Source: Chitinophaga pinensis (GTDB lineage Bacteria; Bacteroidota; Bacteroidia; Chitinophagales; Chitinophagaceae). Taken from it: 64,000 bases of DNA. Both the position numbers and the translations under genes were made by a program. The notes under the pieces are model-generated. The model was given only the letters and a program-made list of their open reading frames with translations. It ran no database searches and was not told the DNA's origin. Every line of letters begins with the position of its first letter. The stretch's first letter is position 1. The stretch lies in the NCBI GenBank assembly GCA_945872815.1, contig CAMCAY010000003.1:1-64000 (forward strand), read 5' to 3'. Below are positions 55,880 to 64,000 of the stretch, piece by piece.

Positions 55880-56635
55880 ATGGCTGCAGTAAAAGAATTT
55901 TCGGTTGAAGAAAAATTGTCTTCACTTGTTCGTTTACAAAAAATTGATAGTAAGCTGGATGAAATTCAGATATTGAAAGGAGAGTTACCTATTGAAGTAA
56001 AAGATCTCGAAGATGAAATTGAGGGTCTTCATGCTCGTCAAACCCGAATTGAAGAAGAAATAAACGGAATTCAGGAATTTATTGCACAAAAACAAGAGGG
56101 TATCAAAGTAGCGCAAGCGTTGATTAAAAAATATGAGAAGCAAAGTGACAATGTAAAGAACAACCGTGAGTTTGAAGCAATCAATAAGGAAATTGAAATG
56201 CAGCAATTGGAAGAAAAACTTTGTGAAAAACATATCAAAGATGCAACGGAAGAAGTAGCTGATAAAGCTCGTCAATTGGACCTTGCAAAAAAAGCAGTTG
56301 CTGCAAAAGAAACAAACCTGAATGCTAAAAAAGCTGAACTTGAAAAAATTATAAAGGAAACAGAAAAAGAAGAAGCACAATATAATAAAGCTGCTTCAGA
56401 AGCTAGAAGCCACGCTGACGAAAGATTGTTGACTAGTTATGATCGTATACGCAAAAACTATCGCAATGGATTGGCTGTAGTTCCTGTAGAAAGAGACAGT
56501 TGCGGCGGCTGCTTTCATGCGATACCACCTCAAAAACAAAGTGAAATTAAACTACGTAAGAAAATAATGGTTTGCGAGAATTGTGGTCGTATTTTGGCAG
56601 ATGCTGATTTGACAGATTCTGTTGTGGTAAAATAA
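55880..56635 (+). CDS. C4-type zinc-ribbon coiled-coil protein
   Basis: The 251-residue protein has a long Glu/Lys-rich coiled-coil hairpin (about residues 20-180) followed by a C4 zinc ribbon: CGGCFHAIPPQKQSEIK and MVCENCGRIL. This architecture (zf-RING_7, CT398-like) is conserved across bacteria and commonly adjoins nif3-like genes; CT398 binds sigma-54 and FliH-like factors in Chlamydia, but its role here is unknown. The gap to the Nif3-like gene is 74 bp. A terminator follows. Confidence 0.9.
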   Translation: MAAVKEFSVEEKLSSLVRLQKIDSKLDEIQILKGELPIEVKDLEDEIEGLHARQTRIEEEINGIQEFIAQKQEGIKVAQALIKKYEKQSDNVKNNREFEAINKEIEMQQLEEKLCEKHIKDATEEVADKARQLDLAKKAVAAKETNLNAKKAELEKIIKETEKEEAQYNKAASEARSHADERLLTSYDRIRKNYRNGLAVVPVERDSCGGCFHAIPPQKQSEIKLRKKIMVCENCGRILADADLTDSVVVK

Positions 56636-56657
56636 ATTTTTTCTTAACTGAATTATG

Positions 56658-56689
56658 AAAGTCTACTCAATTTTCGGGTAGACTTTTTT
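56658..56689 (+). terminator. Intrinsic terminator after the zinc-ribbon gene
   Basis: AAAGTCTAC and GTAGACTTT form the stem (one extra wobble extends it), the loop is ~11 nt and the stem ends in TTTTTT. It lies 22 bp after the stop codon and before recN. Confidence 0.8.
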
Positions 56690-56764
56690 GTGAAATTAAC
56701 TTGCTGTTCGTGTTATATTCTTCTCTCCGACTAAGAACTTTTTATTAATTTGCTCTTTATAACA

Positions 56765-58420
56765 ATGTTGAAAAAGCTATACATACAAAATTATGCCATC
56801 ATTGATGAGCTTGAATTGACATTTGATTCAGGATTAAATGTAATAACCGGAGAAACGGGAGCCGGAAAGAGCATTTTAATGGGGGCATTAAATCTGATAT
56901 TGGGACAAAGGGCTGATACCGCCGTTCTGCGAGATGCAGAAAAAAAATGTATAGTCGAAGGTTGTTTTAGTATTGAGAGAAAAAACGAAATAACCGAATT
57001 CTTTAACTCTCACGAATTAGACTTTGAGGATGAAATCGTCATTAGAAGAGAAATTTCATCTAACGGAAAATCTCGTTCGTTCATTAATGATACTCCTGTT
57101 ACCCTTTTTCAGATTAAACAACTTTGTGTTTTTTTAATTGATCTTCACCAACAGTTTGATACGTTGGAAATCAATACCGAAAATTTTCAAAGAGCAGTTC
57201 TGGATGCGTTGGCAGACAATATGGCTAATTTATCAAAACTAAAATCTACGTTTGAATCGTATACAAAAATTCAAAAAGAGCTTAATAAATTAAAGTCGCT
57301 GCAGGATACTGCCATTAAAGAGTACGACTACAATACTTTTTTACTGGAGGAATTGGAAACCTTGTCATTGAAAGAAAATGAATTGGAGCAAGTAGAATCC
57401 GAATTGAAGATTCTCAACAATGCAGAGAACATAAAGCAGCAACTGATTTCTATTTATAACGAATTGTCCGAAAGCGATTCTCCCATTGCACAACAAGTAA
57501 AATCATTGCAGAATAAATTGGCGTCTTTGGATTCACTTCACGATGGCATGTCCTTGCTTACCCAAAGGTTATTAAGCGCATCAATAGAGTTGCAGGATAT
57601 TTCAGATGAATTACAAAGAATTGAATCAGGTGTTCATCATGATGCAGAAAAGATCATTCAACTAAATGAAAGACTTTCTGATGGGTATAAATTATTGAAA
57701 AAGCATTCAGTGAATACGACTGATGATTTACTGAAGATTCAGCAAGAATTGAAACAAAAGCTGGAGACATTTTCAGGTATAAATGCTGATATTGAAAAAC
57801 TTGAAAAAGAAATGTCAGATTTATACGAGGCATCAATGCAAATTGCATACATCATTTCTAAAAATCGAAAATCTCAAATTAAAGGATTTGCAACTGAAGT
57901 GAATTCATTGCTGGTAAAAGTAGGGATGCCCAATGCTATATTGAAAGTTGAAATGCAAAGCGAAGCTCTTTCTGTTAATGGAATTGACGCCATTCAATAT
58001 TTATTTGATGCAAACAAAAGCAACAAGTTTGAACAATTAGGAAAAGTGGCTAGCGGCGGTGAATTGAGCAGGTTGATGTTAAGCATAAAATCGCTGGTTG
58101 CAAAAAAGATTGATTTACCTACATTGATTTTTGATGAAATAGATACAGGTATTGGCGGTGAAGCTGCGAAGCAGGTTGGAATTATCATGAAAAATTTATC
58201 ATTTAGACATCAATTGATTGTTATTACACATCAGGCGCAAATTGCTGCAAAAGCCAATATGCATTTGTATGTTCACAAAAGCAATATTGATGGAAAAGTG
58301 AAAACTGCGGTTAAAGTGCTTAATAACGAAGAAAGGGTAAATGAAATCGCCCAAATGATGAGCGGGGCAAAACCAACTGAAGCCGCTCTTAAAAATGCTT
58401 TGGAGATGATGGATGAATAG
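56765..58420 (+). CDS. recN: DNA repair protein RecN
   Basis: The 551-residue SMC-like ATPase starts at the ATG at 56765 (MLKKLYIQNYAIIDELEL), the standard RecN start; the track's TTG 15 bp upstream is not used. Walker A GETGAGKS lies at ~residue 30, then a long coiled-coil with central DIEKLEKEMSDLYEASMQ, the signature ASGGELSRLMLSIKS and Walker B LIFDEIDTGIGGEAA. It helps process double-strand breaks in recombinational repair. With RecG, two recombination proteins are encoded in the window. There is no LexA box visible upstream. Confidence 0.95.
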   Translation: MLKKLYIQNYAIIDELELTFDSGLNVITGETGAGKSILMGALNLILGQRADTAVLRDAEKKCIVEGCFSIERKNEITEFFNSHELDFEDEIVIRREISSNGKSRSFINDTPVTLFQIKQLCVFLIDLHQQFDTLEINTENFQRAVLDALADNMANLSKLKSTFESYTKIQKELNKLKSLQDTAIKEYDYNTFLLEELETLSLKENELEQVESELKILNNAENIKQQLISIYNELSESDSPIAQQVKSLQNKLASLDSLHDGMSLLTQRLLSASIELQDISDELQRIESGVHHDAEKIIQLNERLSDGYKLLKKHSVNTTDDLLKIQQELKQKLETFSGINADIEKLEKEMSDLYEASMQIAYIISKNRKSQIKGFATEVNSLLVKVGMPNAILKVEMQSEALSVNGIDAIQYLFDANKSNKFEQLGKVASGGELSRLMLSIKSLVAKKIDLPTLIFDEIDTGIGGEAAKQVGIIMKNLSFRHQLIVITHQAQIAAKANMHLYVHKSNIDGKVKTAVKVLNNEERVNEIAQMMSGAKPTEAALKNALEMMDE

Positions 58421-58455
58421 TTGTTTAAGGATTATTTTATTTGAATCATAACTAT

Positions 58456-58463
58456 TAATTTTG
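58456..58463 (+). promoter_or_regulatory. -7 box TAATTTTG upstream of fabI
   Basis: TAATTTTG matches TAnnTTTG exactly and ends 34 bp before the fabI start. A -33 TTG at the right distance is unclear. Confidence 0.5.
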
Positions 58464-58497
58464 CTTATTATTTTTCATTACAAGTAACATTTAAACT

Positions 58498-59310
58498 ATG
58501 GCGTACAATTTATTGAAAGGAAAGAAAGGGATTATATTCGGGGCTTTGGATGAAAAATCTATTGCTTGGATTACTGCTTTGAAATGTCATGAAGAAGGCG
58601 CTCAAATTGTATTGACCAACGCTCCGGTTGCAATGCGCATGGGTGAAATCAATAAACTTGCCGAAAAAATAGGAGCACCTGTCATTGCCTGTGATGTTAG
58701 TAATGGCGAGGATGTAGAAAATTTGATCACCAAAACAATGGAGCATTTTGGTGGTGGATTTGATTTTATTTTGCATTCTATCGGAATGAGTTTGAATGTT
58801 CGCAAAGGAAAACACTATACAGAAATAGACTACGCACATAATTTGAAAACCCTTGAAATATCTTCTATGAGCTTGCATAGGGTTTTGGCCGCTTGTATGA
58901 AAAAAGATGCTATCAATGAATGGGGAAGCGTAATTGCGTTGAGTTATATTGCTGCTCAGCGTGTATTCCCTGATTATAATGAAATGGCTGATGCTAAATC
59001 ATTGCTCGAAAGTGTAGCGCGCAGTTTTGGTTATCATTACGGAGTGAAAAAACATGTAAGAATCAATACCATTTCTCAGTCACCTACCAGAACTACTGCC
59101 GGCAGCGGTGTAAAAGGTTTTGATGGATTTATTAATTATGCCGAAAAAATGAGTCCTTTGGGTAATGCAAGTGCAGAAGATTGCGCCAACTATTGTGTCG
59201 TAATGTTCAGCGAGCATACCAAAATGGTCACCATGCAGAATTTATTTCATGATGGAGGATTTTCATTTACAGGGGTTACCAATGCAGTCATTGAGCAGAT
59301 GGAAAAGTAA
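58498..59310 (+). CDS. fabI: Enoyl-[acyl-carrier-protein] reductase (NADH)
   Basis: The 270-residue SDR-type enzyme catalyses the last reduction step of fatty-acid elongation. The NAD-binding FGALDEKSIAWITA near residue 18 is typical of FabI, and the catalytic triad region is VIALSYIAAQRVFPDYNEMADAK, with Tyr-x6-Tyr-x6-Lys spacing. LHSIGMSLNVRKGK and SPTRTTAGSGVKGF match the substrate loop. The gene is monocistronic with its own -7 box. Confidence 0.96.
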   Translation: MAYNLLKGKKGIIFGALDEKSIAWITALKCHEEGAQIVLTNAPVAMRMGEINKLAEKIGAPVIACDVSNGEDVENLITKTMEHFGGGFDFILHSIGMSLNVRKGKHYTEIDYAHNLKTLEISSMSLHRVLAACMKKDAINEWGSVIALSYIAAQRVFPDYNEMADAKSLLESVARSFGYHYGVKKHVRINTISQSPTRTTAGSGVKGFDGFINYAEKMSPLGNASAEDCANYCVVMFSEHTKMVTMQNLFHDGGFSFTGVTNAVIEQMEK

Positions 59311-59381
59311 TTAGGATTTAATTGAATTACTGTTTATTCGGTTTTTATAGATTAGTTTTTTACGATTTTCAATTTAATTAA

Positions 59382-59654
59382 ATGAATGTAACTGAGGTTT
59401 TTGGTCATGTAGCATCCGTATTAAGTAGTGTAGCATTTGTTCCTCAGGTTTATTACACTTGGAAAACCAAAAGTGTAAAAGACTTGAATTTATCAATGAT
59501 ATTTATAGTGTTTATAAGTACGATAATTTGGCTTATATACGGAATTTCAAATTCTTTATTGCCTGTTATTATTTGTAATGCTGTTATTTGTGCTCTATCC
59601 TTTACTTTGATTGTATTTAAAATCAAGTATAAAAATATGGACTCAGTAAAATAA
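59382..59654 (+). CDS. SemiSWEET family sugar transporter
   Basis: The 90-residue protein has three membrane helices and the PQ-loop motif FVPQVYYTWKTKSVKDLNLSM in helix 1. IWLIYGISNSLLPVIICN is helix 2-3. SemiSWEETs function as dimers that pass sugars passively across the membrane. It starts 71 bp after fabI and may be transcribed alone. Confidence 0.9.
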   Translation: MNVTEVFGHVASVLSSVAFVPQVYYTWKTKSVKDLNLSMIFIVFISTIIWLIYGISNSLLPVIICNAVICALSFTLIVFKIKYKNMDSVK

Positions 59655-59675
59655 TATTATCCTTATTCTGATAAT

Positions 59676-59706
59676 ACAAAAAAACCGCTTAATTAATAAG
59701 CGGTTT
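59676..59706 (-). terminator. Intrinsic terminator of the DUF2795 gene
   Basis: Minus-strand AAACCGCTT and AAGCGGTTT form a perfect 9-bp stem with a 7-nt loop, followed by a T run (A run at about 59678-59684). It lies 31 bp after the DUF2795 stop and separates it from the SemiSWEET gene. Confidence 0.75.
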
Positions 59707-59736
59707 AAATGATTTGAAATTTCAGCGTATTGCGAA

Positions 59737-59958
59737 TTAATATTCGTCTTCGTTAAAAAAGAAATCTTCCTGACTTGGATAATCGGGCCAAATGTCTTCA
59801 AGCCCTTCATAGATTTCTCCTTCATCTTCCAATTCCTGCAGATTTTCAATTACTTCAATCGGAGCTCCGCTTCTGATGCTGTAATCAATTAATTCGTCTT
59901 TTGTAGCCGGCCAAGGTGCGTCTTCCAAGTGAGAGGCTAATTCTAGTGTCCAAAACAT
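59737..59958 (-). CDS. DUF2795 domain-containing protein
   Basis: The 73-residue protein begins MFWTLELASHLEDAPWPATKDELIDYSIRSGAPIEVIENLQEL, the typical DUF2795 repeat, and has an acidic aromatic tail (DIWPDYPSQEDFFFNEDEY). Function unknown. The ATG at 59958 is preferred to the track's 60063 because the upstream 35 residues are not family-like and the -7 box lies in between. It is a single-gene unit with its own promoter and terminator. Confidence 0.88.
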   Translation of the reverse strand: MFWTLELASHLEDAPWPATKDELIDYSIRSGAPIEVIENLQELEDEGEIYEGLEDIWPDYPSQEDFFFNEDEY

Positions 59959-59981
59959 TTTCTTAAAGGGTTTAATTTTTG

Positions 59982-59989
59982 CAAATGTA
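59982..59989 (-). promoter_or_regulatory. -7 box TACATTTG for the DUF2795 gene
   Basis: Minus-strand TACATTTG matches TAnnTTTG exactly and ends 23 bp before the start codon at 59958. Confidence 0.55.
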
Positions 59990-60081
59990 TATGTTAAAAT
60001 GAAATAACCAAAAGTGTTTTTCCTATTCCTGATGATTATTTTTTTAATAATGGATGTAAACATTTTATGTGCTAATTTTAT

Positions 60082-60741
60082 ATGATGTTAGCCGCGCAAA
60101 ATATTTACAAAAAATATGGGAATTTGACTGTATTAAAAGGAGTCGATATTCATATTAAAAAAGGAGAATTGGTAAGTATCATCGGCCCATCAGGTGCCGG
60201 AAAGAGCACACTGCTTCATATTTTGGGAACATTAGACAAGCCCGATGAAGGCGCTATTTCTATTAACAATGAGAGAATAGACAAGTTAAACTCTCGCCAT
60301 CTTTCAGCTTTTAGAAACAAACACATCGGTTTTATATTTCAATTCCACCATCTGTTACCAGAATTTACTGCTTTGGAGAATGTTTGTATTCCTGGTTGGA
60401 TTAGTAAGGAAAATCGGTCTTCAGTTAGTAAAAGAGCCAAAGATCTATTGGAACGTTTAGGTTTGCAAGATAGGTTGGAAAACAAACCGGGTCAGTTGTC
60501 AGGGGGTGAACAGCAAAGAGTGGCAGTTGCCAGAGCATTGATAAATAACCCTTCCATTATAATGGCAGATGAACCAACCGGAAATCTTGATTCTGCAAAT
60601 GCAGATGATCTTCATCAGCTTTTTTTAAAACTTCGAGATGATTATCAACAAACCTTTTTAATAGTTACACACAACGAGGGTTTGGCTCAAATGAGCAATA
60701 GGGTATTGCAGATGAAAGATGGAAGAATGATTAGTGGATGA
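60082..60741 (+). CDS. lolD: ABC transporter ATP-binding protein, LolD-like
   Basis: The 219-residue ATPase has Walker A GPSGAGKS, the Q-loop FIFQFHHLLPEFTALENV typical of LolD, the signature LSGGEQQR and Walker B IIMADEPTGNLD. LolD powers release of lipoproteins from the inner membrane with LolC/E permeases, which are not in the window. In Bacteroidota this ATPase is often encoded alone. Its stop (TGA) is directly followed by the stop of the convergent E1 gene. Confidence 0.92.
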   Translation: MMLAAQNIYKKYGNLTVLKGVDIHIKKGELVSIIGPSGAGKSTLLHILGTLDKPDEGAISINNERIDKLNSRHLSAFRNKHIGFIFQFHHLLPEFTALENVCIPGWISKENRSSVSKRAKDLLERLGLQDRLENKPGQLSGGEQQRVAVARALINNPSIIMADEPTGNLDSANADDLHQLFLKLRDDYQQTFLIVTHNEGLAQMSNRVLQMKDGRMISG

Positions 60742-62802
60742 TTATGAATTGAGTAAATCTCTCAATACAGTCTTTACTTTTTCTGCGTTTGGCAGCATGG
60801 CTTTTTCCAGTAATGTATTCATAGGTACTGCAGGAAGATTTAATGAGCCAAGCACTTCTACAGGAGCGTCCAGGTATTTGAAACATGCTTTCGAAATTCT
60901 TCCGGCCAAGGCCTCTGAAAAAGAATTATTTTGTTGTTCTTCGGTCAAAATCAAACATTTTCCATGTTTTTGTACCGTAGCAAATATCAATTCTTCGTCC
61001 AAGGGGAATAATGTTCTAAGGTCGATGATTTCTATTTTTCCAGCAAAATCCTTTGCAGCAGTTTTTGCCCAATATACCCCCATTCCGTATGTGATGATGC
61101 AGCAGCTTTCACCGTTTGATATTTTATTTTCTTCTGCTTGCAAAATTACATTCCCTTTGCCCAATGGTAAGATGTAATCTCTGTCAGGTTCTGTCATTTT
61201 CGCTTCCTCAGTTTCTGGCACTTTGCTCCAATACAGTCCTTTGTGCTCCAACATGATTACAGGATTTGGATCAAGAAAAGCCGATTTCATCAAACCTTTC
61301 ATATCGGCAGCATTAGACGGATAAACAACTTTAATTCCTTTTATTGTCAACAAAGTACTTTCTACACTTCCACTGTGATAAGGACCGCCACCGCCATAGG
61401 CGCCAATTGGAACCCTGATTAAAGTTTGCACAGGAAATTTTCCGCAACTTAAGTAACAGCTTTTAGAAATCTCCGTTACCAGCTGGTTGATACCGGGATA
61501 TATGTAATCTGCAAATTGTACTTCTACAATGGGCTTTACCCCAACGGCACTCATACCAACTGTGGATCCAATAATGTATGCTTCTTGTATAGCTGTGTTG
61601 AATACGCGATGATCGCCAAATTGATCAGCCAAGGTAGCCGCTTCCCTGAATACGCCTCCCAATCGTTTGCCTACATCTTGCCCATACAAAATGGCCTCAG
61701 GATAATCTTCCATAATTTCTCTTATAGCAAATAATGCTGCATCTACCATTAATACTTTTTCCTTGTTCTCTGGATTTCTGTTGCCTTTCTCAATAGCAAC
61801 TGGCGTTTCAACGAAAACAAATGCTTCCACTTTTTCACAATCGGGCTCTGCTGCAGTTGCAGCTTTGTTGAAATCATCCAACACTAATTGCTTAGTTTCA
61901 GTTTCAATTAATATCAGCTCATCTTCAGTGAAATCCTTTTTAAGTAAAACTTTTCTTAATAGAGGCAATGGGTCATACTTGAAAGAGGCATTCAATTCCG
62001 TTTCATCTCGATAAAAATCCTTTCTGACACCACTGGTATGGTGTCCCAGTAAAGGCACTTTCGCATGAACCAACCAGGGCCTTTTGTTTTTTCTTACGTC
62101 CTGTATCACATCTTGCATGGCATTATAAGATTCGCTAAAATCACTTCCGTTGATGCTGATGCGGTTGATTCCTTTAAAACCTTCTATGAATTCATAGGCA
62201 TTGCAGGTTCGGGCTTCTGATGAAGTTACGCTGATACCCCAATCGTTGTCCTGTACAAGATAAATGATAGGTAATTGATGCAATGCTGCAAATTGAAAGG
62301 CTTCGCTTACTTCTCCTTCTGTAACTGAAGCGTCTCCCAATGAACAAATTACAATTGGAGAATCAGATTTTGAATCTGATAACTTTCCAATTTTTTCCAG
62401 GTACTGCAAACCCTGTGCTACGCCCGTGGTAGGAATAGCCTGCATCCCAGTTGCGCTACTTTGATGAATGATAGTCGGCTTGTCGCTTCCTCTGTAGTTG
62501 GGATGATTGTAATATTCTCTTCCACCTGTAAAAATATCGCCTCCTTTTGCCAGCAACTGAAGCATCAATTGATAAGGAGAAAATCCCAATCCCAACATTA
62601 TACTTTCATCACGATAGTAAGGACTGACATAATCGCAAGGAAGCAAATGGAAAGCGGTTGCCAGTTGAATGGCTTCATGACCTCGAGAGGTGCTGTGAAC
62701 GTACTTGCAAACAGATCTGTTTGCTTCGTAGGTATCAGCCATTGCTTTCGCAGTACACATCATGCGAAAGGCTTTTATTAATATATCTTTTGATATTGGC
62801 AT
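60742..62802 (-). CDS. 2-oxoacid dehydrogenase E1 component, alpha-beta fusion
   Basis: The 686-residue protein joins the E1 alpha and beta subunits. Residues ~1-330 are alpha, with the thiamine-diphosphate motif GDASVTEGEVSEAFQFA and YLVQDNDWGISV (Asp/Asn Mg2+ ligands). Residues ~345-686 are beta, with YGQDVGKRLGGVFREA, AYIIGSTVGMSAVGVKPIVEVQFADYIYPGINQ and the final transketolase-C domain. It would decarboxylate branched-chain or pyruvate-type 2-oxoacids with E2 and E3 partners. Its position beside the acetyl-CoA carboxylase subunit suggests fatty-acid precursor supply (inference). Confidence 0.92.
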   Translation of the reverse strand: MPISKDILIKAFRMMCTAKAMADTYEANRSVCKYVHSTSRGHEAIQLATAFHLLPCDYVSPYYRDESIMLGLGFSPYQLMLQLLAKGGDIFTGGREYYNHPNYRGSDKPTIIHQSSATGMQAIPTTGVAQGLQYLEKIGKLSDSKSDSPIVICSLGDASVTEGEVSEAFQFAALHQLPIIYLVQDNDWGISVTSSEARTCNAYEFIEGFKGINRISINGSDFSESYNAMQDVIQDVRKNKRPWLVHAKVPLLGHHTSGVRKDFYRDETELNASFKYDPLPLLRKVLLKKDFTEDELILIETETKQLVLDDFNKAATAAEPDCEKVEAFVFVETPVAIEKGNRNPENKEKVLMVDAALFAIREIMEDYPEAILYGQDVGKRLGGVFREAATLADQFGDHRVFNTAIQEAYIIGSTVGMSAVGVKPIVEVQFADYIYPGINQLVTEISKSCYLSCGKFPVQTLIRVPIGAYGGGGPYHSGSVESTLLTIKGIKVVYPSNAADMKGLMKSAFLDPNPVIMLEHKGLYWSKVPETEEAKMTEPDRDYILPLGKGNVILQAEENKISNGESCCIITYGMGVYWAKTAAKDFAGKIEIIDLRTLFPLDEELIFATVQKHGKCLILTEEQQNNSFSEALAGRISKACFKYLDAPVEVLGSLNLPAVPMNTLLEKAMLPNAEKVKTVLRDLLNS

Positions 62803-62899
62803 GGATAATGCATCAACATAACAAAAAGAGATGCTGCTGATGCTTTTTCAATTATAAACTCTTTATGATTGCAGCTTTTAAAAGTATTCTTGTAAAAGC

Positions 62900-64000
62900 T
62901 TATTTCATTTTAAATGATTCTAAAAATTTGGTTGTGAAATTACCCTTCCTAAAATCTTCATTTTGCATCAATTGTAAGTGAAACGGAATAGTTGTTTTTA
63001 TTCCTTCAATAACATATTCACTTAATGCCCTGTGCATGGTATCAATGGCTTCTTCCCTTGTTTGAGCTACAGCAATTAATTTTGCTATCATGCTATCATA
63101 GTAGGGTGGTATTACGTAACCTGCATACACATGACTGTCAATTCTTACTCCATGTCCACCGGGTGTATGCAATACCGTTATTTTTCCCGGACTAGGTCTA
63201 AAATCATTGTAAGGATCTTCAGCATTTATTCTGCATTCAATGGCATGCATTTGAGGGTAATAAGATTTACCGCTTATTTTTTCACCCGCAGCAATTTTTA
63301 TTTGTTCTTTAATCAAATCATAATTGATAACTTCCTCTGTAACGCAATGCTCAACCTGAATACGCGTATTCATTTCCATGAAATAAAAATTCCTATGCTT
63401 GTCAACCAGAAATTCTATGGTACCCACACTTTCGTAATTAATGGCTTTGGCAGCTTTGATAGCAGCGTTTCCCATTCTTTCCCTTAATTCATCAGTCATA
63501 AATGGAGAAGGCGATTCTTCTACTAATTTCTGATGGCGACGTTGAATAGAGCAATCGCGCTCACTCAAATGGCAGACATTTCCATACTGGTCACCTGCAA
63601 CTTGAATTTCAATATGTCTGGGTTCCTCCACAAATTTCTCCATGTATATTCCATCATTCTTGAAAGAGGCAGCTGCTTCAGCTTTCGCTGTTTCAAAAGC
63701 TTTTTCAACGTCTTCTTCCTTCCAAACTACCCGCATTCCTTTTCCGCCTCCACCTGCAGTAGCTTTTAATATAACAGGATATCCTACTTCTTTTGCAGAT
63801 TTCTTTGCATGAGCCACGCTCTCCAAAAGTCCCTCTACTCCTGGAACAACCGGTACTCCCGCTTTGATCATTGTTTCTTTGGCAGTAATCTTATCGCCCA
63901 TGGAATTGATCATTTCAGGTGTTGGCCCTATGAACTTAATATTGTGATCTGCACAGATTTTAGCAAATTTGCTGTTTTCGGCAAGGAAACCATAACCAGG
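62900..64000 (-). CDS. accC: Acetyl-CoA carboxylase biotin carboxylase subunit, partial (N-terminus beyond window)
   Basis: The C-terminal ~367 residues of an ATP-grasp biotin carboxylase are visible. The reading frame is open through the window edge: after the track's methionine (63913) it continues as [30 protein letters not shown], so the true start lies beyond 64000. [36 protein letters not shown] and [11 protein letters not shown] are family motifs. It carboxylates biotin on AccB with bicarbonate and ATP. Its end lies 97 bp before the E1 gene, in the same orientation. Confidence 0.96.
   Translation of the reverse strand, partial: PGYGFLAENSKFAKICADHNIKFIGPTPEMINSMGDKITAKETMIKAGVPVVPGVEGLLESVAHAKKSAKEVGYPVILKATAGGGGKGMRVVWKEEDVEKAFETAKAEAAASFKNDGIYMEKFVEEPRHIEIQVAGDQYGNVCHLSERDCSIQRRHQKLVEESPSPFMTDELRERMGNAAIKAAKAINYESVGTIEFLVDKHRNFYFMEMNTRIQVEHCVTEEVINYDLIKEQIKIAAGEKISGKSYYPQMHAIECRINAEDPYNDFRPSPGKITVLHTPGGHGVRIDSHVYAGYVIPPYYDSMIAKLIAVAQTREEAIDTMHRALSEYVIEGIKTTIPFHLQLMQNEDFRKGNFTTKFLESFKMK

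Noticed and set aside
55985-56380. Minus-strand 131-residue ORF rich in Phe and Cys
   Set aside because: It is antisense to the Glu/Lys-rich coiled coil of the zinc-ribbon gene, which produces open Phe/Leu-rich shadow frames.

Overview
The window is AT-rich, bacterial and almost certainly from a gliding or non-motile heterotroph of the phylum Bacteroidota (Chitinophagales/Saprospirales-like; the rank below phylum is inference). The evidence is several type IX secretion (T9SS) C-terminal sorting domains, a PorP/SprF protein beside a giant PKD adhesin, near-absent Shine-Dalgarno sequences, -7 boxes matching the Bacteroidota consensus TAnnTTTG, and a Bacteroidota-type proton-pumping rhodopsin. 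No tRNA, rRNA or CRISPR array was seen.

Layout. (1) 0-1.2 kb: the end of an IS21-like insertion sequence abuts the 3' remnant of an abiEi antitoxin gene, followed by an intact AbiEii-type toxin. (2) 1.4-4.3 kb: a light-harvesting cassette made of a DTE-type proteorhodopsin and a single gene fusing lycopene beta-cyclase (CrtY) to beta-carotene 15,15'-dioxygenase (Blh). A strong terminator hairpin lies between the two. (3) 4.7-9.8 kb: CotH kinase/LTD T9SS protein, VTC-domain polyphosphate-polymerase-like protein, DUF4956 membrane protein and a DUF2490 outer-membrane protein in one tight operon. (4) 10-15.4 kb: katG catalase-peroxidase, a B12-binding radical SAM protein and a lipoprotein MsrA. 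(5) 15.4-31.8 kb: a stress/low-oxygen-type island with dodecin, holin-like and YtxH proteins, MlaEFD, D-lactate-type dehydrogenase, two UspA proteins, phospholipase D, a phosphorylase homologue, Hsp20, a triple-BON protein, PEBP, small orphans and a bacterial eRF1-like (baeRF) protein. (6) 31.8-64 kb: mostly housekeeping genes (CvfB, DEAD-box helicase, RecG, GlcD, Na+/solute symporter, O-methyltransferase, glucosaminidase, HPRT, vWA protein, DnaJ, GrpE, peroxiredoxin, PorP plus PKD adhesin, M32 carboxypeptidase, Nif3-like, RecN, FabI, SemiSWEET, LolD, E1 alpha-beta fusion, partial AccC).

How the genes fit together. The rhodopsin needs retinal, and the adjacent fused enzyme would convert lycopene to beta-carotene and then to retinal; upstream carotenoid genes are not in the window. 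In the stress island I found a repeated FNR/CRP-like inverted motif, TTGAT-N4-GTCA. It lies at the ldh-mla/uspA divergent promoter, the BON promoter and the hsp20 divergent promoter. In three promoters its centre is exactly 29.5 bp upstream of a TAnnTTTG-like -7 box. This suggests one regulator, not in the window, switches on the island.

The main items for a second look are the crtY-blh fusion with its intervening terminator, the shared operator architecture of the stress island, a phosphorylase lacking the PLP lysine, the CotH-VTC-DUF4956 operon, recG with no canonical start codon for its conserved N-terminus, a decayed copy of a T9SS type B tail beside the PKD gene, and the IS-broken AbiE module.
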